64,000 bases of DNA from Halopseudomonas bauzanensis (GTDB taxonomy: Bacteria > Pseudomonadota > Gammaproteobacteria > Pseudomonadales > Pseudomonadaceae), in assembly GCF_900114735.1 (NCBI RefSeq), contig NZ_FOUA01000001.1, positions 570,278 through 634,277 of the forward strand, written 5' to 3'. This document shows positions 1 to 10,154 of the stretch, one piece after another; within the stretch, counting starts at the first letter, position 1, and the number at the start of each line of letters is the position of its first letter. The position numbers were made by a program, and so were the translations under genes. The notes under the pieces were generated by a model that was not told where the DNA came from, made no database searches, and saw only the letters and a program-made list of their open reading frames with translations.

Positions 1-1
1 C

Positions 2-1477
2 GTACTGGCAGTGGTGGCTCCCTTCGTCAACAACACCGCAGTTGTTGCCGTGTTCATGCCCATCGTCATGACTGCCACCGCCGCCATCGGCATGTCCGCG
101 TCCAGGGCATTGATCCCGCTGTCCTATGTTTCACAAATGGCCGGCGTCTGCACCCTGGTGGGCACCTCTACCAACCTGCTGGTCAATGCCATGGCGCGGG
201 ACCTGGGTCATCCCGGTTTCAGCATGTTCGAATTCACGCCCCTGGGCGTGATCTGTTTCGTCGCCGGCTGCGTTTACCTGCTTACGCTGGGCCGCTGGCT
301 TCTGCCTTCCACTCGGGCCACCGAGCTGGTCGAACACTACGAACTGGGCAAATACATTACAGAGTTACGAGTGATGCCCGGCTCCTCGCTGATCGGCACC
401 TCGGTCGGTGAAGCCAAGCTGGGTGAGGAGTTCGGCGTATTCGTTCTGGAATTGCTACGCGGTGATGAGAAGGTCTGGTCCCCGCGGTCGCAGACGCTGG
501 AAGAAGGCGACATATTGCTGGCGCGAGGTGACTGGTCGAAACTGGATGAACTGAAGAACCAGTCCGGCCTGGAAATTGACTCGGAATTCAAACTCAAGGC
601 TCGCAACCTCGAAGAAGGCACCCAGCAGGTACTGACCGAGGTAATGGTCGCCCCCCGCTCACGGGTGATCGGCAGCACCCTGGCGATGCTCGACCGCCGC
701 TGGCAACACGACGCCACGGTTCTGGCGGTCCACCGGCGTGGTCAGGTATTGCGCGACCAACTGAAAAATGTTCGGTTGAATGTCGGTGATGTACTACTGA
801 TGTTAACGCCGGAAAGCGAGATGCCTGCCCTGCGCAAGGACACCAACGTGATTGTGCTGAGTCAGCGCGACGCGGAAAAGCCGATGGGCTGGCGCGCACC
901 CTTTGCCCTGGCCACCATGGTGCTGGTAATCGCCACTTCCGCCATCGGCTGGGCACCCATTGCCATTACCGCCTTGATCGGCGCGGTAGCCATGACCCTG
1001 GCAGGCTGCCTGGATGCCGACGAGGTCTACGACGCCATCGACTGGCGCATCATCATCCTGCTGGCGGGTCTGCTACCGCTGGGGGTCGCCATGAGCCAGA
1101 GCGGCGCCGCGGAATTTGTCGTCGCCAATACCCTGGGCCTGGTCAGTCACTTGGGGCCGGTGGTGGTAATGGCGGTCCTCTATCTGATGGCACTGGTGCT
1201 CACCGAGTTCATGAGCAACGCCGCAGCAGCTGTGATTCTCACCCCCATCGGCATATCGACCGCCAACCTGATGGGCGTGGACGCCACGCCCTTGCTGATC
1301 GCAATCACCTTTGCCGCCTCAACCAGCTTCGCGACACCGGTGGGCTATCAAACCAACACCATGGTCTACAGCGCCGGCGGCTACCGTTTCGTTGATTTCA
1401 TCAAGGTTGGCTTGCCGCTGAACCTGATCTTCTGGGTATTGGGGGTGATCTTCATTCCGATGTTCTGGCCGTTCTGA
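2..1477 (+). CDS. SLC13-family anion transporter with two RCK_C domains (5' partial)
   Basis: Inner-membrane sodium- or proton-coupled anion transporter, 3' part only: the frame is open to the window edge, so the first GTG at 11 is probably internal. The family's paired motifs are visible: FVNNTAVVAVF followed by LVGTSTNLL in the first half, and EFMSNAAAAVILTP in the second. Between them lie two soluble RCK_C/TrkA_C-like segments (about residues 115-200 and 205-285), each with the GDILL/GDVLL pattern, which in relatives regulate transport. Substrate (sulfate, dicarboxylate or other) cannot be read from sequence. It converges on the racemase gene across a shared hairpin. Confidence 0.85.
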   Translation, partial: VLAVVAPFVNNTAVVAVFMPIVMTATAAIGMSASRALIPLSYVSQMAGVCTLVGTSTNLLVNAMARDLGHPGFSMFEFTPLGVICFVAGCVYLLTLGRWLLPSTRATELVEHYELGKYITELRVMPGSSLIGTSVGEAKLGEEFGVFVLELLRGDEKVWSPRSQTLEEGDILLARGDWSKLDELKNQSGLEIDSEFKLKARNLEEGTQQVLTEVMVAPRSRVIGSTLAMLDRRWQHDATVLAVHRRGQVLRDQLKNVRLNVGDVLLMLTPESEMPALRKDTNVIVLSQRDAEKPMGWRAPFALATMVLVIATSAIGWAPIAITALIGAVAMTLAGCLDADEVYDAIDWRIIILLAGLLPLGVAMSQSGAAEFVVANTLGLVSHLGPVVVMAVLYLMALVLTEFMSNAAAAVILTPIGISTANLMGVDATPLLIAITFAASTSFATPVGYQTNTMVYSAGGYRFVDFIKVGLPLNLIFWVLGVIFIPMFWPF

Positions 1478-1484
1478 GTGAAGG

Positions 1485-1505
1485 CTGCGCTGATATTCAG
1501 CGCAG
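1485..1505. terminator. Bidirectional hairpin between convergent genes
   Basis: Perfect 9-bp stem CTGCGCTGA with TCAGCGCAG around a TAT loop, 7 bp after the transporter stop and 6 bp from the stop of the convergent racemase gene. No long T-run is present, so strength is uncertain. Confidence 0.5.
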
Positions 1506-1511
1506 CGAACT

Positions 1512-2597
1512 TCAATCCTTCCAGATATCCAGTGCAGCATCGACCACCACGGATGGCCGAATCTGCGAAACGCTACGGGAAAAGCGTGGCGCCGGGGCGC
1601 TGTGCAGGGCGCCGTCGATTTCCTGGTAAACCTGCCGCGCCGCCATATGCGGGTGCTGCTGGGCCTCTTCCAGCTCCAGTACCGGCGCGAAGCAGGCATC
1701 GCTGCCTTCCAGTAATTCACACCACTCATCCCGGCTGCGTTGGGCAAACAGCTGCGCCCAGTGCTTGGCCTGGACTGCCTGCCCTTCGCTGCTCATAGCT
1801 TGTTCTTGCAGCGCCTCGCCGGCACCGCTGCGCTGCACCAGCTCGTGGTAGAACGCCGGCTCCAGCGCGCCCACGGCAATCTGCCGACCATCGGCACAGC
1901 GATAACAGCGGTACCAGGGTGTCGCGCCGCCCAACAGGTTATGCCCTTGGCGCATGTCAATCCGACCCGTTGGGAGCAGGCCGCTGAAGAAGGACATCAG
2001 CGAGGCGGTGCCATCGACTATTGCGGCATCTACCACCTGGCCCTTGCCGGAGCGCTCGCGCTCGAGCAGTGCCGCCAGAATACCCACCGTGAGAAACATC
2101 GAGCCGCCACCGAAATCACCCACCAGATTCAGTGGCGGTACCGCCTCCCCTTGCTGCGGACCGATGGCCGCCAGCGCCCCGGTCAGGGCGATATAGTTGA
2201 TGTCATGGCCGGCGGTCTGCGCCAGCGGGCCCGTCTGCCCCCAGCCGGTCATACGGCCGTAGACCAGCCGGGGATTGAGTTTTTGCAAATCATCCGGCCC
2301 CAGCCCGAGACGCTCCATCACCCCCGGCCGAAAACCTTCGATCAGCACATCGGCGCGTTGCACCAGTTCCAGGCAACGCCGACGGCCGACCTCGGTGCGA
2401 ATATCCAGAGTGATGCAGGTACGCCCGCGATCAACCACCGGGTTAGGCCAGCCGTTGCCGCCCGGCCGCTCGATGCGCAGCACCTCGGCCCCCATATCCG
2501 CCAGTTGCATGGCACAGTGTGGGCCGGGGCCGATACCGGCGAACTCCACCACCCGCAATCCCGCTAACGGCCCTGCGCCCATTTCCGTTGCCGTCAT
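1512..2597 (-). CDS. Alpha-methylacyl-CoA racemase-like protein (CoA-transferase family III fold)
   Basis: 361 aa. The fold is that of family III CoA transferases, but the residues known as the racemase acid/base pair are present: His131 in AGHDINYI and Asp161 in NLVGDFGGGSM. Family knowledge therefore favours epimerising 2-methylacyl-CoA thioesters, which lets stereospecific acyl-CoA dehydrogenases act on both isomers. It is the last gene of a five-gene operon, starting 11 bp after the acyl-CoA ligase stop with a GGGGAGG ribosome site. A CoA-transferase role is the alternative. Confidence 0.8.
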   Translation of the reverse strand: MTATEMGAGPLAGLRVVEFAGIGPGPHCAMQLADMGAEVLRIERPGGNGWPNPVVDRGRTCITLDIRTEVGRRRCLELVQRADVLIEGFRPGVMERLGLGPDDLQKLNPRLVYGRMTGWGQTGPLAQTAGHDINYIALTGALAAIGPQQGEAVPPLNLVGDFGGGSMFLTVGILAALLERERSGKGQVVDAAIVDGTASLMSFFSGLLPTGRIDMRQGHNLLGGATPWYRCYRCADGRQIAVGALEPAFYHELVQRSGAGEALQEQAMSSEGQAVQAKHWAQLFAQRSRDEWCELLEGSDACFAPVLELEEAQQHPHMAARQVYQEIDGALHSAPAPRFSRSVSQIRPSVVVDAALDIWKD

Positions 2598-2608
2598 GGT
2601 GGCCTCCC

Positions 2609-4258
2609 CTACGCCTGCACCTTGATTTGCTGTTCGGCCAGGTAGTTGTAATAACGATCGCGCAGCACTTTCTTGTCGATCTTGCCGGTGGCCGTCAGCG
2701 GGATCACGTCAACGATCATTTCATCGGGCATCCACCATTTGACGATCTTGTCTTCCAGGTGCGCCAGCATGGCCGCCGTGGTTACCTCGGCACCGGGATG
2801 CGGTTCGACGATCAGCAGCGGCCGTTCCTCCCACTTGGGATGGTAGACCCCGACCACGGCGGCCAGGCGTACGCCGGGGCAGGCCACCGCCGCGTTTTCG
2901 ATATCGATGGAACTGACCCATTCCCCACCGGACTTGATCACATCCTTGGTGCGGTCGGTGATGCGCATGAAGCCGTTCTCATCCAACGTGGCGATATCGC
3001 CGGTGTCAAACCAGCCATCGGCATCCAGTGCACTGGTTTCGCTGCGGAAGTAGCGTTCCACGGTCCAGGGACCGCGCACCATCAAGGTTCCGGCGCTTTT
3101 GCCATCTGCCGGCAGACGCCGGCCCTGGTCATCCACCACCTTCAGCTCGATACCGTATTGCAGGCGCCCCTGGCGGCTCCAGATCACATCATTGACCGCC
3201 TCCTCGCCCAGCTCCGCCAGCTTCGGCGTGGGTGTGGCCACTACGCCCAGCGGGCTGGTTTCGGTCATGCCCCAGAGTTGGCGCACGGCCACGCCGTATT
3301 TGTTCTGGTACTTCTCGGCCATGGCCCGAGGCACGGCCGAGCCGCCAATGATCAGGTGCGTCAGCTTGCCGGCATCCTCACCGGTACGCTCCAGATGGTC
3401 CAGATACATGGTCCAGATGGTCGGTACGCCACCGGAGAAGGTCACGCCCTCATTCTGGATCAACTCCTGCAGGCTCTCGCCATCCATCTTGTCGCCGGGC
3501 AGGACGAACTTGCAGCCGTTGATCGCCGCAGCAAAGGGCACGCCCCAGGCGGTGCCGTGGTAGAGCGAGGAACACGGCATGATGCAATCGAAGGCCGAGA
3601 AGTTGAAGGCGCTGCTCAGCCCCGCCGCCAGCGCATGCAGAACGATGGAACGATGGCTGTACAGCACACCCTTGGGATTACCGGTAGTGCCCGAGGTATA
3701 ACAGAGAATGGCGCCGTTGTTTTCATCGAAACTCGGCCAGTCCCGCAACGACTCTTCCTTGGCCAGCAGTTGCTCATAGCCCTGCAGCTCGATGCCGGGC
3801 ATGTCCGGCAGATCGCCATCTGCGAGCATGATGAAATGGCGGATATTGGTCAGTTGCGGCAGCAGACGCTGTACCAGTTCGGCGAAATTGCGCTCGAACA
3901 GCAGCACGCTGCTGCCGGCATGGTTGAGGGTATAGGCGATCTGCTCATCCGACAGTCGCGGGTTGCCGGTGTGCAGTACAGCACCGGTGCCAGGTACGGC
4001 AAAGAACAGTTCGTAATGGCGATGAGTATTCCAGGCCAGAGTGGAAACGAAGTCGCCCGCACCGATCCCCAGCCGGCGGATCATGTTCGCCGCGCGGCCG
4101 GCTCGATCAGCCAGGCCGGCATAGTCGTAGCGCCACAGCGGCTCCTCCACCAGCCGGGAGACGATCTCCCGGTCGCCATGAGCCGCCGCTGCGTGCTGCA
4201 GAATGCTGCTGATCATGAGGGGGAACTGCTGCATGCTGCCGGTTTGGAAATTCTGCAT
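2609..4258 (-). CDS. AMP-dependent acyl-CoA ligase (medium/long-chain type)
   Basis: 549 aa adenylate-forming ligase that would activate a carboxylic acid with ATP and CoA. Visible motifs: the phosphate-binding loop [11 protein letters not shown] at residues 187-197, [20 protein letters not shown], and the C-terminal TATGKIDKK with the catalytic lysine. Overall pattern resembles AlkK-type medium-chain ligases. GGAG precedes the ATG. It sits 79 bp after the acyl-CoA dehydrogenase, the only sizeable gap in this operon, so an internal promoter is possible. Substrate unknown; with the racemase next door, a branched acid is a reasonable guess. Confidence 0.88.
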   Translation of the reverse strand: MQNFQTGSMQQFPLMISSILQHAAAAHGDREIVSRLVEEPLWRYDYAGLADRAGRAANMIRRLGIGAGDFVSTLAWNTHRHYELFFAVPGTGAVLHTGNPRLSDEQIAYTLNHAGSSVLLFERNFAELVQRLLPQLTNIRHFIMLADGDLPDMPGIELQGYEQLLAKEESLRDWPSFDENNGAILCYTSGTTGNPKGVLYSHRSIVLHALAAGLSSAFNFSAFDCIMPCSSLYHGTAWGVPFAAAINGCKFVLPGDKMDGESLQELIQNEGVTFSGGVPTIWTMYLDHLERTGEDAGKLTHLIIGGSAVPRAMAEKYQNKYGVAVRQLWGMTETSPLGVVATPTPKLAELGEEAVNDVIWSRQGRLQYGIELKVVDDQGRRLPADGKSAGTLMVRGPWTVERYFRSETSALDADGWFDTGDIATLDENGFMRITDRTKDVIKSGGEWVSSIDIENAAVACPGVRLAAVVGVYHPKWEERPLLIVEPHPGAEVTTAAMLAHLEDKIVKWWMPDEMIVDVIPLTATGKIDKKVLRDRYYNYLAEQQIKVQA

Positions 4259-4337
4259 TGTGCTACTCCTTGTTTTTGTTATCGAACCGCTTGGCGGCAG
4301 CGGCTACGCCGCTACTGCTGATATGTCTGTTTTCTGT

Positions 4338-5474
4338 TTATTCGCCACCCAGATTGCGGGCAATCACCAACCGCTGGATGTCGCTGGTACCTTCGTAGAT
4401 CTGGCACACCCGTACATCGCGGTAGATGCGCTCCAGCGGGAAGTCCTTCAGGTAGCCATAACCACCCAGGGTCTGGATCGCCGCTGAACACACCTTCTCC
4501 GCCATCTCCGAGGCGAACAGCTTGGCCATGGATGCCTCGATCAGCGCTGGCTGACCGGCATCGCGCAAGGCCGCCGCGTGGTGCACCATCTGCCTGGCTG
4601 CGGTGATCTGGGTCAGCATGTCCGCCAGCCGGAAAGCCACCGCCTGGTGCTCGGTCAACACCTTACCGAACGCCTCACGTTCACGGGCGTAATCACGCGC
4701 CACCTCGAAAGCCGCCCGCGCCATGCCGACCGCCTGGGCGGCAATACCGATGCGGCCGCCTTCCAGGTTGGCCAACGCGATCCGATAACCCTCGCCTTCT
4801 TCCCCAAGTCGGTTGGCCAGGGGCACGCGCAGACCATCGAAGGCGATCTGACAGGTGTCCGAGGCATGCTGGCCAAGCTTGTCCTCAACCCGCACCACCT
4901 GATAACCCGGACTGTCCGTCGGTACGATAAAGGCGCTGATGCCCTTCTTGCCCGCGTCAGGATCGGTCACCGCAAACACAATCACGGTGCCGGCCTCACG
5001 GCCTGAGGTGATGAACTGCTTGGCGCCGTCCAGCACATAGCTGTCGCCATCGCGCCGGGCGCGGGTGCGCAGTGAACCCGCGTCGGAGCCGGCGTGGGGC
5101 TCGGTCAGGGCGAATGCGCCGATCTGTCTGCCACTGGCCAACGCCGGCAGGAAGCGCTGCTTCTGCTCCTCGCTGCCAAAGCGCAGGATGGGCGCACAGC
5201 CCACCGAGTTATGCACGCTCATGATGGTCGAGCAGGCGCCGTCACCGGCGGCAATTTCCTCCAGCGCCAGGGCATAGGTCAGGTAGCCGGTGTCACAACC
5301 GCCCCACTGTTCCGGCACCAGCATGCCGAGAAAGCCCAGTTCGCCCATTTCCGCCAGCGCGTCAGCGGGAAACTGGTGCTCGCGATCCCACTCGGCGGCA
5401 AACGGCAATAACCGCTGCTGGGCGAATTGACGCGCCATATCGGCGATCTCACGTTGTTCATCGGTCAGCAGCAT
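4338..5474 (-). CDS. Acyl-CoA dehydrogenase
   Basis: 378 aa flavoprotein introducing the alpha-beta double bond into acyl-CoA, passing electrons to ETF. Seen: [13 protein letters not shown] flavin region, and catalytic Glu361 in [10 protein letters not shown] near the C terminus. The frame is open further upstream, but [18 protein letters not shown] is the normal family N terminus and its ATG at 5474 follows a strong GAGGAGG, so that start was chosen. It begins 10 bp after the thiolase stop. Confidence 0.92.
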   Translation of the reverse strand: MLLTDEQREIADMARQFAQQRLLPFAAEWDREHQFPADALAEMGELGFLGMLVPEQWGGCDTGYLTYALALEEIAAGDGACSTIMSVHNSVGCAPILRFGSEEQKQRFLPALASGRQIGAFALTEPHAGSDAGSLRTRARRDGDSYVLDGAKQFITSGREAGTVIVFAVTDPDAGKKGISAFIVPTDSPGYQVVRVEDKLGQHASDTCQIAFDGLRVPLANRLGEEGEGYRIALANLEGGRIGIAAQAVGMARAAFEVARDYAREREAFGKVLTEHQAVAFRLADMLTQITAARQMVHHAAALRDAGQPALIEASMAKLFASEMAEKVCSAAIQTLGGYGYLKDFPLERIYRDVRVCQIYEGTSDIQRLVIARNLGGE

Positions 5475-5484
5475 GTTCGCCTCC

Positions 5485-6672
5485 TCAGTCGAGCAATTCG
5501 ATGGCCATGGCGGTTGCTTCGCCCCCGCCGATGCAGATGGCCGCGACGCCACGGCGCTGCTGCCGGGCCCGCAACGCACCCAGCAGAGTGACCAGAATAC
5601 GGGCGCCCGAGGCGCCAATCGGATGACCCAGCGCGCAGGCGCCGCCGTGCACGTTGACCTTTTGCGGATCCAATCCGAGCTCGCGCACGGTCACCATGCT
5701 GACCACGGCGAAGGCTTCGTTGATCTCGAACAGATCGACCTCGTCCAGCGACCAGCCGGTGCGCTCCTGCAGAGCACGGATGGCACCGATCGGTGCCACT
5801 GGAAACAGACCCGGCTCGTCGGCAAAGGCGGCATGCCCACGAATCGCCGCCAGCGGGCGCAGGCCACGGCGCTGCGCTTCGGATTGGCGCATCAGCAGCA
5901 AGGCGGCAGCCCCATCGGAGATCGAGCTGGAGTTGGCCGCCGTTACCGTGCCGCCGTCACGAAAAGCGGGCTTGAGATGGGGAATGCGGTTCGGGTCGAC
6001 CTTGAGCGGCGTTTCATCCGTCTGCATCTGTACCGCACGGCGCCCGACCTGAGCGCTGACCGCGGCCAGCTCCTCGGCAAACAGGCCCTGCTCGATGGCG
6101 GCCTGCGCCCGCTGCACCGATTGCAGCGCCCAGGCATCCTGCTCCTCACGGGTGAAGCCGTGGTTCTGGGCGCAGTCTTCGGCGAAGGTACCCATCAACC
6201 GGCCCTTGTCATAGGCGTCTTCCAGGCCATCGAGGAACATGTGGTCAAGTATGCGCCCGTGCCCCATGCGCAGCCCTTGACGGGCCCCGTCCAGCAGATA
6301 AGGCGCATTGGACATGCTCTCCATACCGCCAGCCACCACCACATCGACACTGCCGGCCAGCAATCGGTCATGCCCGATGATCGCCGCCTGCATGCCCGAG
6401 CCACACATCTTGTTCAATGTGGTGCACACCGTCGACTTAGCCAGCCCGGCAGCCAGTGCCGCCTGGCGCGCTGGCGCCTGGCCAAGCCCGGCGGGTAGCA
6501 CACAACCCATCAGCACTTCCTGCACCGCCTCGGCGGACAGCCCGCTGCGTTCGACCGCGGCGCGGATCGCTACCGCGCCCAATTCCGGCGCCGGCACACC
6601 GGCCAGCTCCCCTTGCAGCGCGCCCATGGGGGTACGCGCGCTACCGACGATGACGATTGGATCCTGTTGCAT
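5485..6672 (-). CDS. Acetyl-CoA C-acyltransferase (thiolase)
   Basis: 395 aa thiolase cleaving 3-ketoacyl-CoA, or running the reverse condensation. All three catalytic positions are visible: nucleophile Cys90 in [10 protein letters not shown], His350 in [10 protein letters not shown], and Cys380 in ICIGGG. Length is normal for the biosynthetic/degradative thiolase family. It lies between the SDR and acyl-CoA dehydrogenase genes with 10-bp gaps on both sides, typical of translationally linked operon members. Chain-length preference cannot be deduced. Confidence 0.93.
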   Translation of the reverse strand: MQQDPIVIVGSARTPMGALQGELAGVPAPELGAVAIRAAVERSGLSAEAVQEVLMGCVLPAGLGQAPARQAALAAGLAKSTVCTTLNKMCGSGMQAAIIGHDRLLAGSVDVVVAGGMESMSNAPYLLDGARQGLRMGHGRILDHMFLDGLEDAYDKGRLMGTFAEDCAQNHGFTREEQDAWALQSVQRAQAAIEQGLFAEELAAVSAQVGRRAVQMQTDETPLKVDPNRIPHLKPAFRDGGTVTAANSSSISDGAAALLLMRQSEAQRRGLRPLAAIRGHAAFADEPGLFPVAPIGAIRALQERTGWSLDEVDLFEINEAFAVVSMVTVRELGLDPQKVNVHGGACALGHPIGASGARILVTLLGALRARQQRRGVAAICIGGGEATAMAIELLD

Positions 6673-6682
6673 GCGAACCTCC

Positions 6683-7450
6683 TCAGCGTGCCGCCATACG
6701 CAGGGCGCCGTCGAGACGGATCACCTCGCCATTGAGCATGGGGTTTTCGATGATATGGCGCACCAGCGCCGCGTATTCCTCGGGCATGCCAAGGCGTGGC
6801 GGGAAAGGCACATCCCTGGCCAGGGAGTCACGTACTTCCTGGGTCATGCCGGCCATCATCGGCGTCTCGAAGATCCCCGGGGCGATGGTCATGACCCGGA
6901 TGCCATGGCGCGCCAGTTCCCGCGCTGCCGGCAGGGTCATGCTGACAATACCGCCCTTGGAGGCGGCATAGGCGGCCTGACCGATCTGGCCATCATAGGC
7001 AGCTACCGAGGCGGTATTGATGATCACCCCGCGCTCGCCATGCTCATTCGGACCGCCCTGCGCCATTACCTCGACGACCAGCCGCAGCATATTGAAGCTG
7101 CCCAGCAGATTGATCCGCAGTGCTCGATCGAAGCTGGCCAGCGCATGGGGGCCGTTACGGCCGAGGATCTTTTCCCCGGGGGCAATCCCGGCGCAGTTGA
7201 CCAGGCCGTGTATACCACCGAAGTCCCGCTGCGCCGCTGCCACTGCCTCGGCGGCCTGCTGTTCATCGGCAATATCGGCTACATAGGCCCGGGCGCGCTC
7301 GCCCAGTTCCTCGACGCGCTGCTGCAAGGCAGCGCTATTGAGATCGACCAGCGCCACCTGGGCGCCCGCCTCGACCAGCAGAGTAGCGGCCGCTGCGCCC
7401 AAACCCGAGGCACCACCGGTGATCATGAAAGTATGGTTGTTCAGCTGCAT
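6683..7450 (-). CDS. SDR 3-hydroxyacyl-CoA dehydrogenase (HSD10-like)
   Basis: 255 aa short-chain dehydrogenase, probably NAD-dependent oxidation of 3-hydroxyacyl-CoA, of the 3-hydroxy-2-methylbutyryl-CoA dehydrogenase type. Seen: nucleotide-binding TGGASGLG at 11-18, NCAG, and catalytic Ser148, Tyr161 and Lys165 (YAASKGG). A GTG start 5 codons upstream is possible, but ATG 7450 follows AGGAG at good spacing and matches family N termini. First gene of the operon; a candidate AraC-type operator lies about 100 bp upstream. Confidence 0.88.
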   Translation of the reverse strand: MQLNNHTFMITGGASGLGAAAATLLVEAGAQVALVDLNSAALQQRVEELGERARAYVADIADEQQAAEAVAAAQRDFGGIHGLVNCAGIAPGEKILGRNGPHALASFDRALRINLLGSFNMLRLVVEVMAQGGPNEHGERGVIINTASVAAYDGQIGQAAYAASKGGIVSMTLPAARELARHGIRVMTIAPGIFETPMMAGMTQEVRDSLARDVPFPPRLGMPEEYAALVRHIIENPMLNGEVIRLDGALRMAAR

Positions 7451-7550
7451 GTAGGCTCCTGACACGGGCTGAGATATAGCCCGTTCACTTTGTTATGCAG
7501 CCATTCTGGTACGCCCCCGTCAGCCCCGGCAATGTTCCTTTGGCGCAACC

Positions 7551-7572
7551 TGTCTGACTGTTTTGGACACTG
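7551..7572. promoter_or_regulatory. Candidate AraC-type operator, copy 1
   Basis: Reads TGTCTGACTG then TTTTGGACACTG on the plus strand, 101 bp upstream of the SDR-led operon. It matches 19 of 22 positions of the site at 11668-11689, in the same orientation relative to its target gene. Function is inferred from this conservation and from the AraC gene next to it. Confidence 0.55.
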
Positions 7573-7581
7573 CCTCGCGGC

Positions 7582-8601
7582 TCAACCGTCACCGAGAATC
7601 AGCTGACGATAATGCCCGGGGTTGGTGCCGGTCCACTTGCGAAAGGCCTTGTAGAAGGCGCTGACATCAGCAAACCCGAGCTGCTCGGCAATATCAGCGT
7701 AGCTGATCGCCGGGTCGGCCAGCCAGCGGGTCGCCTGCTCTTCCCGCAGGCTGTCCTTGATTGCCTGATATTGCAGCCCCTCGGCAGCCAGGCGGCGGCG
7801 CAGGGTTGAGGGGGACATGCACAGGGATCTGGCCAGTTGGTCACTGATCGGCCAGTCCCTAGGGCGCAGTCCCCGCAGGACGGTCTTGATCTGGCTGGCC
7901 AGGCTGTTGGCGTCACGATAACGCACCAGAATATTGGCGGGTGCCTGAGCCAGAAAGGCCTGCATATCCGCTTCACTGCGCCGGACCGGCAGATCCAGCG
8001 CCTCGGCGGCAAAGATGATCCGCGTGGTCGGTCGGGCAAAGCGCAGGTTCTCGGAGAACATCACCCGGTAATCACCTATGTATTCCGGCTCGGTACACCG
8101 CAGCTCGACCGCCAGCAGCGGAATACGCCGCCCGGCCAGCCAACAGGCCAGTCCGTGCACTATCATCCAGTAGGTGAAATAGGCGAAGGGCCGCTGCGCC
8201 TGGCCGCCGGGCTCGCGCAGAACCACTTCCGCCAGGCTTCGACTCCTGATCAGCCGCCCCTCGAAATTGCCAAGCATCAAGCCAAGGAAGTTGAGGGTAT
8301 GAATCAGCGCCTGTTGTACCGTCGGCTGGGTGATGCCGGTGCGACAGAGAAAGTTGAAACTGCCCAGCCGCAGCGGGCGCGCGGCCATGGCGAAGAACTC
8401 GTCATCATGGGCTGCCGCCAGGCGCAGCCAGATACTGCTGTACAGCTCGACCGGCACACGCAGGTCAGGACCATTCAGCAACGACGGTGACAACCCGATA
8501 CTCGCCAGCACCGCACCGGCATCCAGCCCCGGGCGGGTGAATCCCAACAGGGCTTCCTTCACCAGACAAACCGAAATGGTATCTTTATGCACCACTGCCA
8601 T
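7582..8601 (-). CDS. AraC-family transcriptional regulator
   Basis: 339 aa. The N-terminal two thirds fit the ligand-sensing domain common in OruR/ArgR-like AraC proteins. The C-terminal about 100 residues form a double helix-turn-helix, ending with the signature PAISYADIAEQLGFADVSAF and YKAFRKWTGTNPGHYR. GAGGG precedes the ATG. It lies directly upstream of the acyl-CoA operon and downstream of the porin gene, all on the same strand, so control of acid uptake and beta-oxidation is the natural inference. The effector is unknown. Confidence 0.9.
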   Translation of the reverse strand: MAVVHKDTISVCLVKEALLGFTRPGLDAGAVLASIGLSPSLLNGPDLRVPVELYSSIWLRLAAAHDDEFFAMAARPLRLGSFNFLCRTGITQPTVQQALIHTLNFLGLMLGNFEGRLIRSRSLAEVVLREPGGQAQRPFAYFTYWMIVHGLACWLAGRRIPLLAVELRCTEPEYIGDYRVMFSENLRFARPTTRIIFAAEALDLPVRRSEADMQAFLAQAPANILVRYRDANSLASQIKTVLRGLRPRDWPISDQLARSLCMSPSTLRRRLAAEGLQYQAIKDSLREEQATRWLADPAISYADIAEQLGFADVSAFYKAFRKWTGTNPGHYRQLILGDG

Positions 8602-8725
8602 AACGGCCCTCTCTAGGCTGCGCTACAAGTCGCAACACACCGACCGATCAATCAGATGAGCGCGAAGTGTAACGCAGGGGCCTGAGGGCTGCTATTGGCC
8701 ATAGGGCTGAGACGCCGCCTGGCTA

Positions 8726-9988
8726 TCAGAAGTCGAATGTGTAGCGAACGATCAATCGATTTTCATCGGCGCTGTCAGCGTAGGTCGATCGATTGGTGGA
8801 GTTGCGCCACTGCAGCGACAGATCCTTGAGCGGCCCGCTCTGCACGGTATAGGCAATATCCGTCATTCGCTCCCACTCCTTGCCCTTCTGTCCTACCGCT
8901 CGGAGTTCGGCAGCCTGAGCTGTGGTCAGCAGCGCGGGGTCGACCTGATCACCCTTGGCATACTTGATACCCAGCGTCAGCCCAGGCAGACCTGCAGCAG
9001 CAAAGTCATAATCGTAACGCACCAGCCGGACGCGCTCGCCAGGGGCCGTGAAGGTGCTGGCCAGCGACTCGGCAAACAGATAGGTGTCGGCGCCGTTGAC
9101 GAAGGCAAAGGACGTGTCACCCCGCGCCTGCTGATAACCTGCGCCGAAGGTATGACCCGCCACCCGGTAGGCGAACAGGGTGCTGAGGGTCCGGTTGTCC
9201 ACCTCACCCAGCCTCTCGTTGCCCGTTTCGCTGGCATCAAAATAGCGCACCTCGGCCAGCAATCGACCCACCCGCAACGGGTGATCGAATTTCAACCCGG
9301 CGAAGTGGGAACGGTACAGATCATCCAGCTCGGCGAGGTGATAGCTCAGCGAAAGATTGGGTGACACCTTGTAGTCGAGCGCCAGATAGTCGAGATGATC
9401 GGCTTCAACCGGGGCATAGCCAAAGGCCGTCAGGGATTCGAAGTCTGTCGAGTTGCGCTGCTTTACCGCATTCAGCCGCAGCAGGGTGATGCTCAACGGC
9501 TGCAGGTCATGGGAGACCAGCCGGCCGCCCCGAAAAATCTGCGGCAGCAGACGACTGTTATTGCTCCACAACATCGGCAGAGTCGGGTGCAGCCCGCCAA
9601 CATGCAACGTGCTCTGCCCGGCCCGTGCCTTGGCGGTGAAGGTCAGCTTGCTGTACTCGCTCTCCACATTGCGCTGCGCGTCATGCGCCAGGATGCCCGA
9701 GCCCGTGCGATCCGGACTCGAGTCCAGCTTGATGCCCAGCATACCCAGCGCATCCACGCCAAACCCAACGGGACCTTCGGTGAAGCCGGACTGCAGATTG
9801 AGAATAAAACCCTGGGCCCATTCATCCCGCTTGGACTGCGCTGCCCCCTCATTACGGAAGTCGCGGCTGTAATAGAAGTTGCGTAGCTCCAGGCTGCCCT
9901 TGGCATCGCCGATAAAGTCGGCCAGAACCAGGGGTGCTTCCACCAGCATTGCGCATGCCAATAACACCTTGATCGTCTTTTGATACAT
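8726..9988 (-). CDS. OprD-family outer-membrane porin
   Basis: 420 aa. A signal peptide (about 23 residues, ending LVLA) is followed by the OprD-type mature start [17 protein letters not shown], and the protein ends in Phe (RYTFDF), the usual beta-barrel insertion signal. OprD-family channels admit small carboxylates or basic amino acids. Placed between the MFS transporter and AraC genes, it would supply the outer-membrane step for the same substrate. AGGTGAGGGAG precedes the ATG. Confidence 0.9.
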   Translation of the reverse strand: MYQKTIKVLLACAMLVEAPLVLADFIGDAKGSLELRNFYYSRDFRNEGAAQSKRDEWAQGFILNLQSGFTEGPVGFGVDALGMLGIKLDSSPDRTGSGILAHDAQRNVESEYSKLTFTAKARAGQSTLHVGGLHPTLPMLWSNNSRLLPQIFRGGRLVSHDLQPLSITLLRLNAVKQRNSTDFESLTAFGYAPVEADHLDYLALDYKVSPNLSLSYHLAELDDLYRSHFAGLKFDHPLRVGRLLAEVRYFDASETGNERLGEVDNRTLSTLFAYRVAGHTFGAGYQQARGDTSFAFVNGADTYLFAESLASTFTAPGERVRLVRYDYDFAAAGLPGLTLGIKYAKGDQVDPALLTTAQAAELRAVGQKGKEWERMTDIAYTVQSGPLKDLSLQWRNSTNRSTYADSADENRLIVRYTFDF

Positions 9989-10054
9989 GCTCCCTCACCT
10001 TTCTTGTTCTTCGATATGGAGAAAAATCCTGCCCGCCCGGCGCGCAAGCAAACG

Positions 10055-10088
10055 GAGCCCCTGCCTGCATCAGCATGGGCAGGGGCTC
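10055..10088. terminator. Hairpin between MFS and porin genes
   Basis: Perfect 11-bp stem GAGCCCCTGCC with GGCAGGGGCTC around a 12-nt loop, 67 bp beyond the MFS stop. The T-run on the minus strand is short (GTTTGCTT), so it may be a weak terminator or attenuator before the porin gene. Confidence 0.5.
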
Positions 10089-10154
10089 GCTGTTCTGTTG
10101 CCGTGGTTAAGGCACCGGGTATGACAATCGCGCCGTTAGCGGCCTACGCCCATA

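Noticed and set aside
2519..4321. 600-residue open frame on the plus strand
   Set aside because: Antisense to the acyl-CoA ligase, which has full catalytic motifs.
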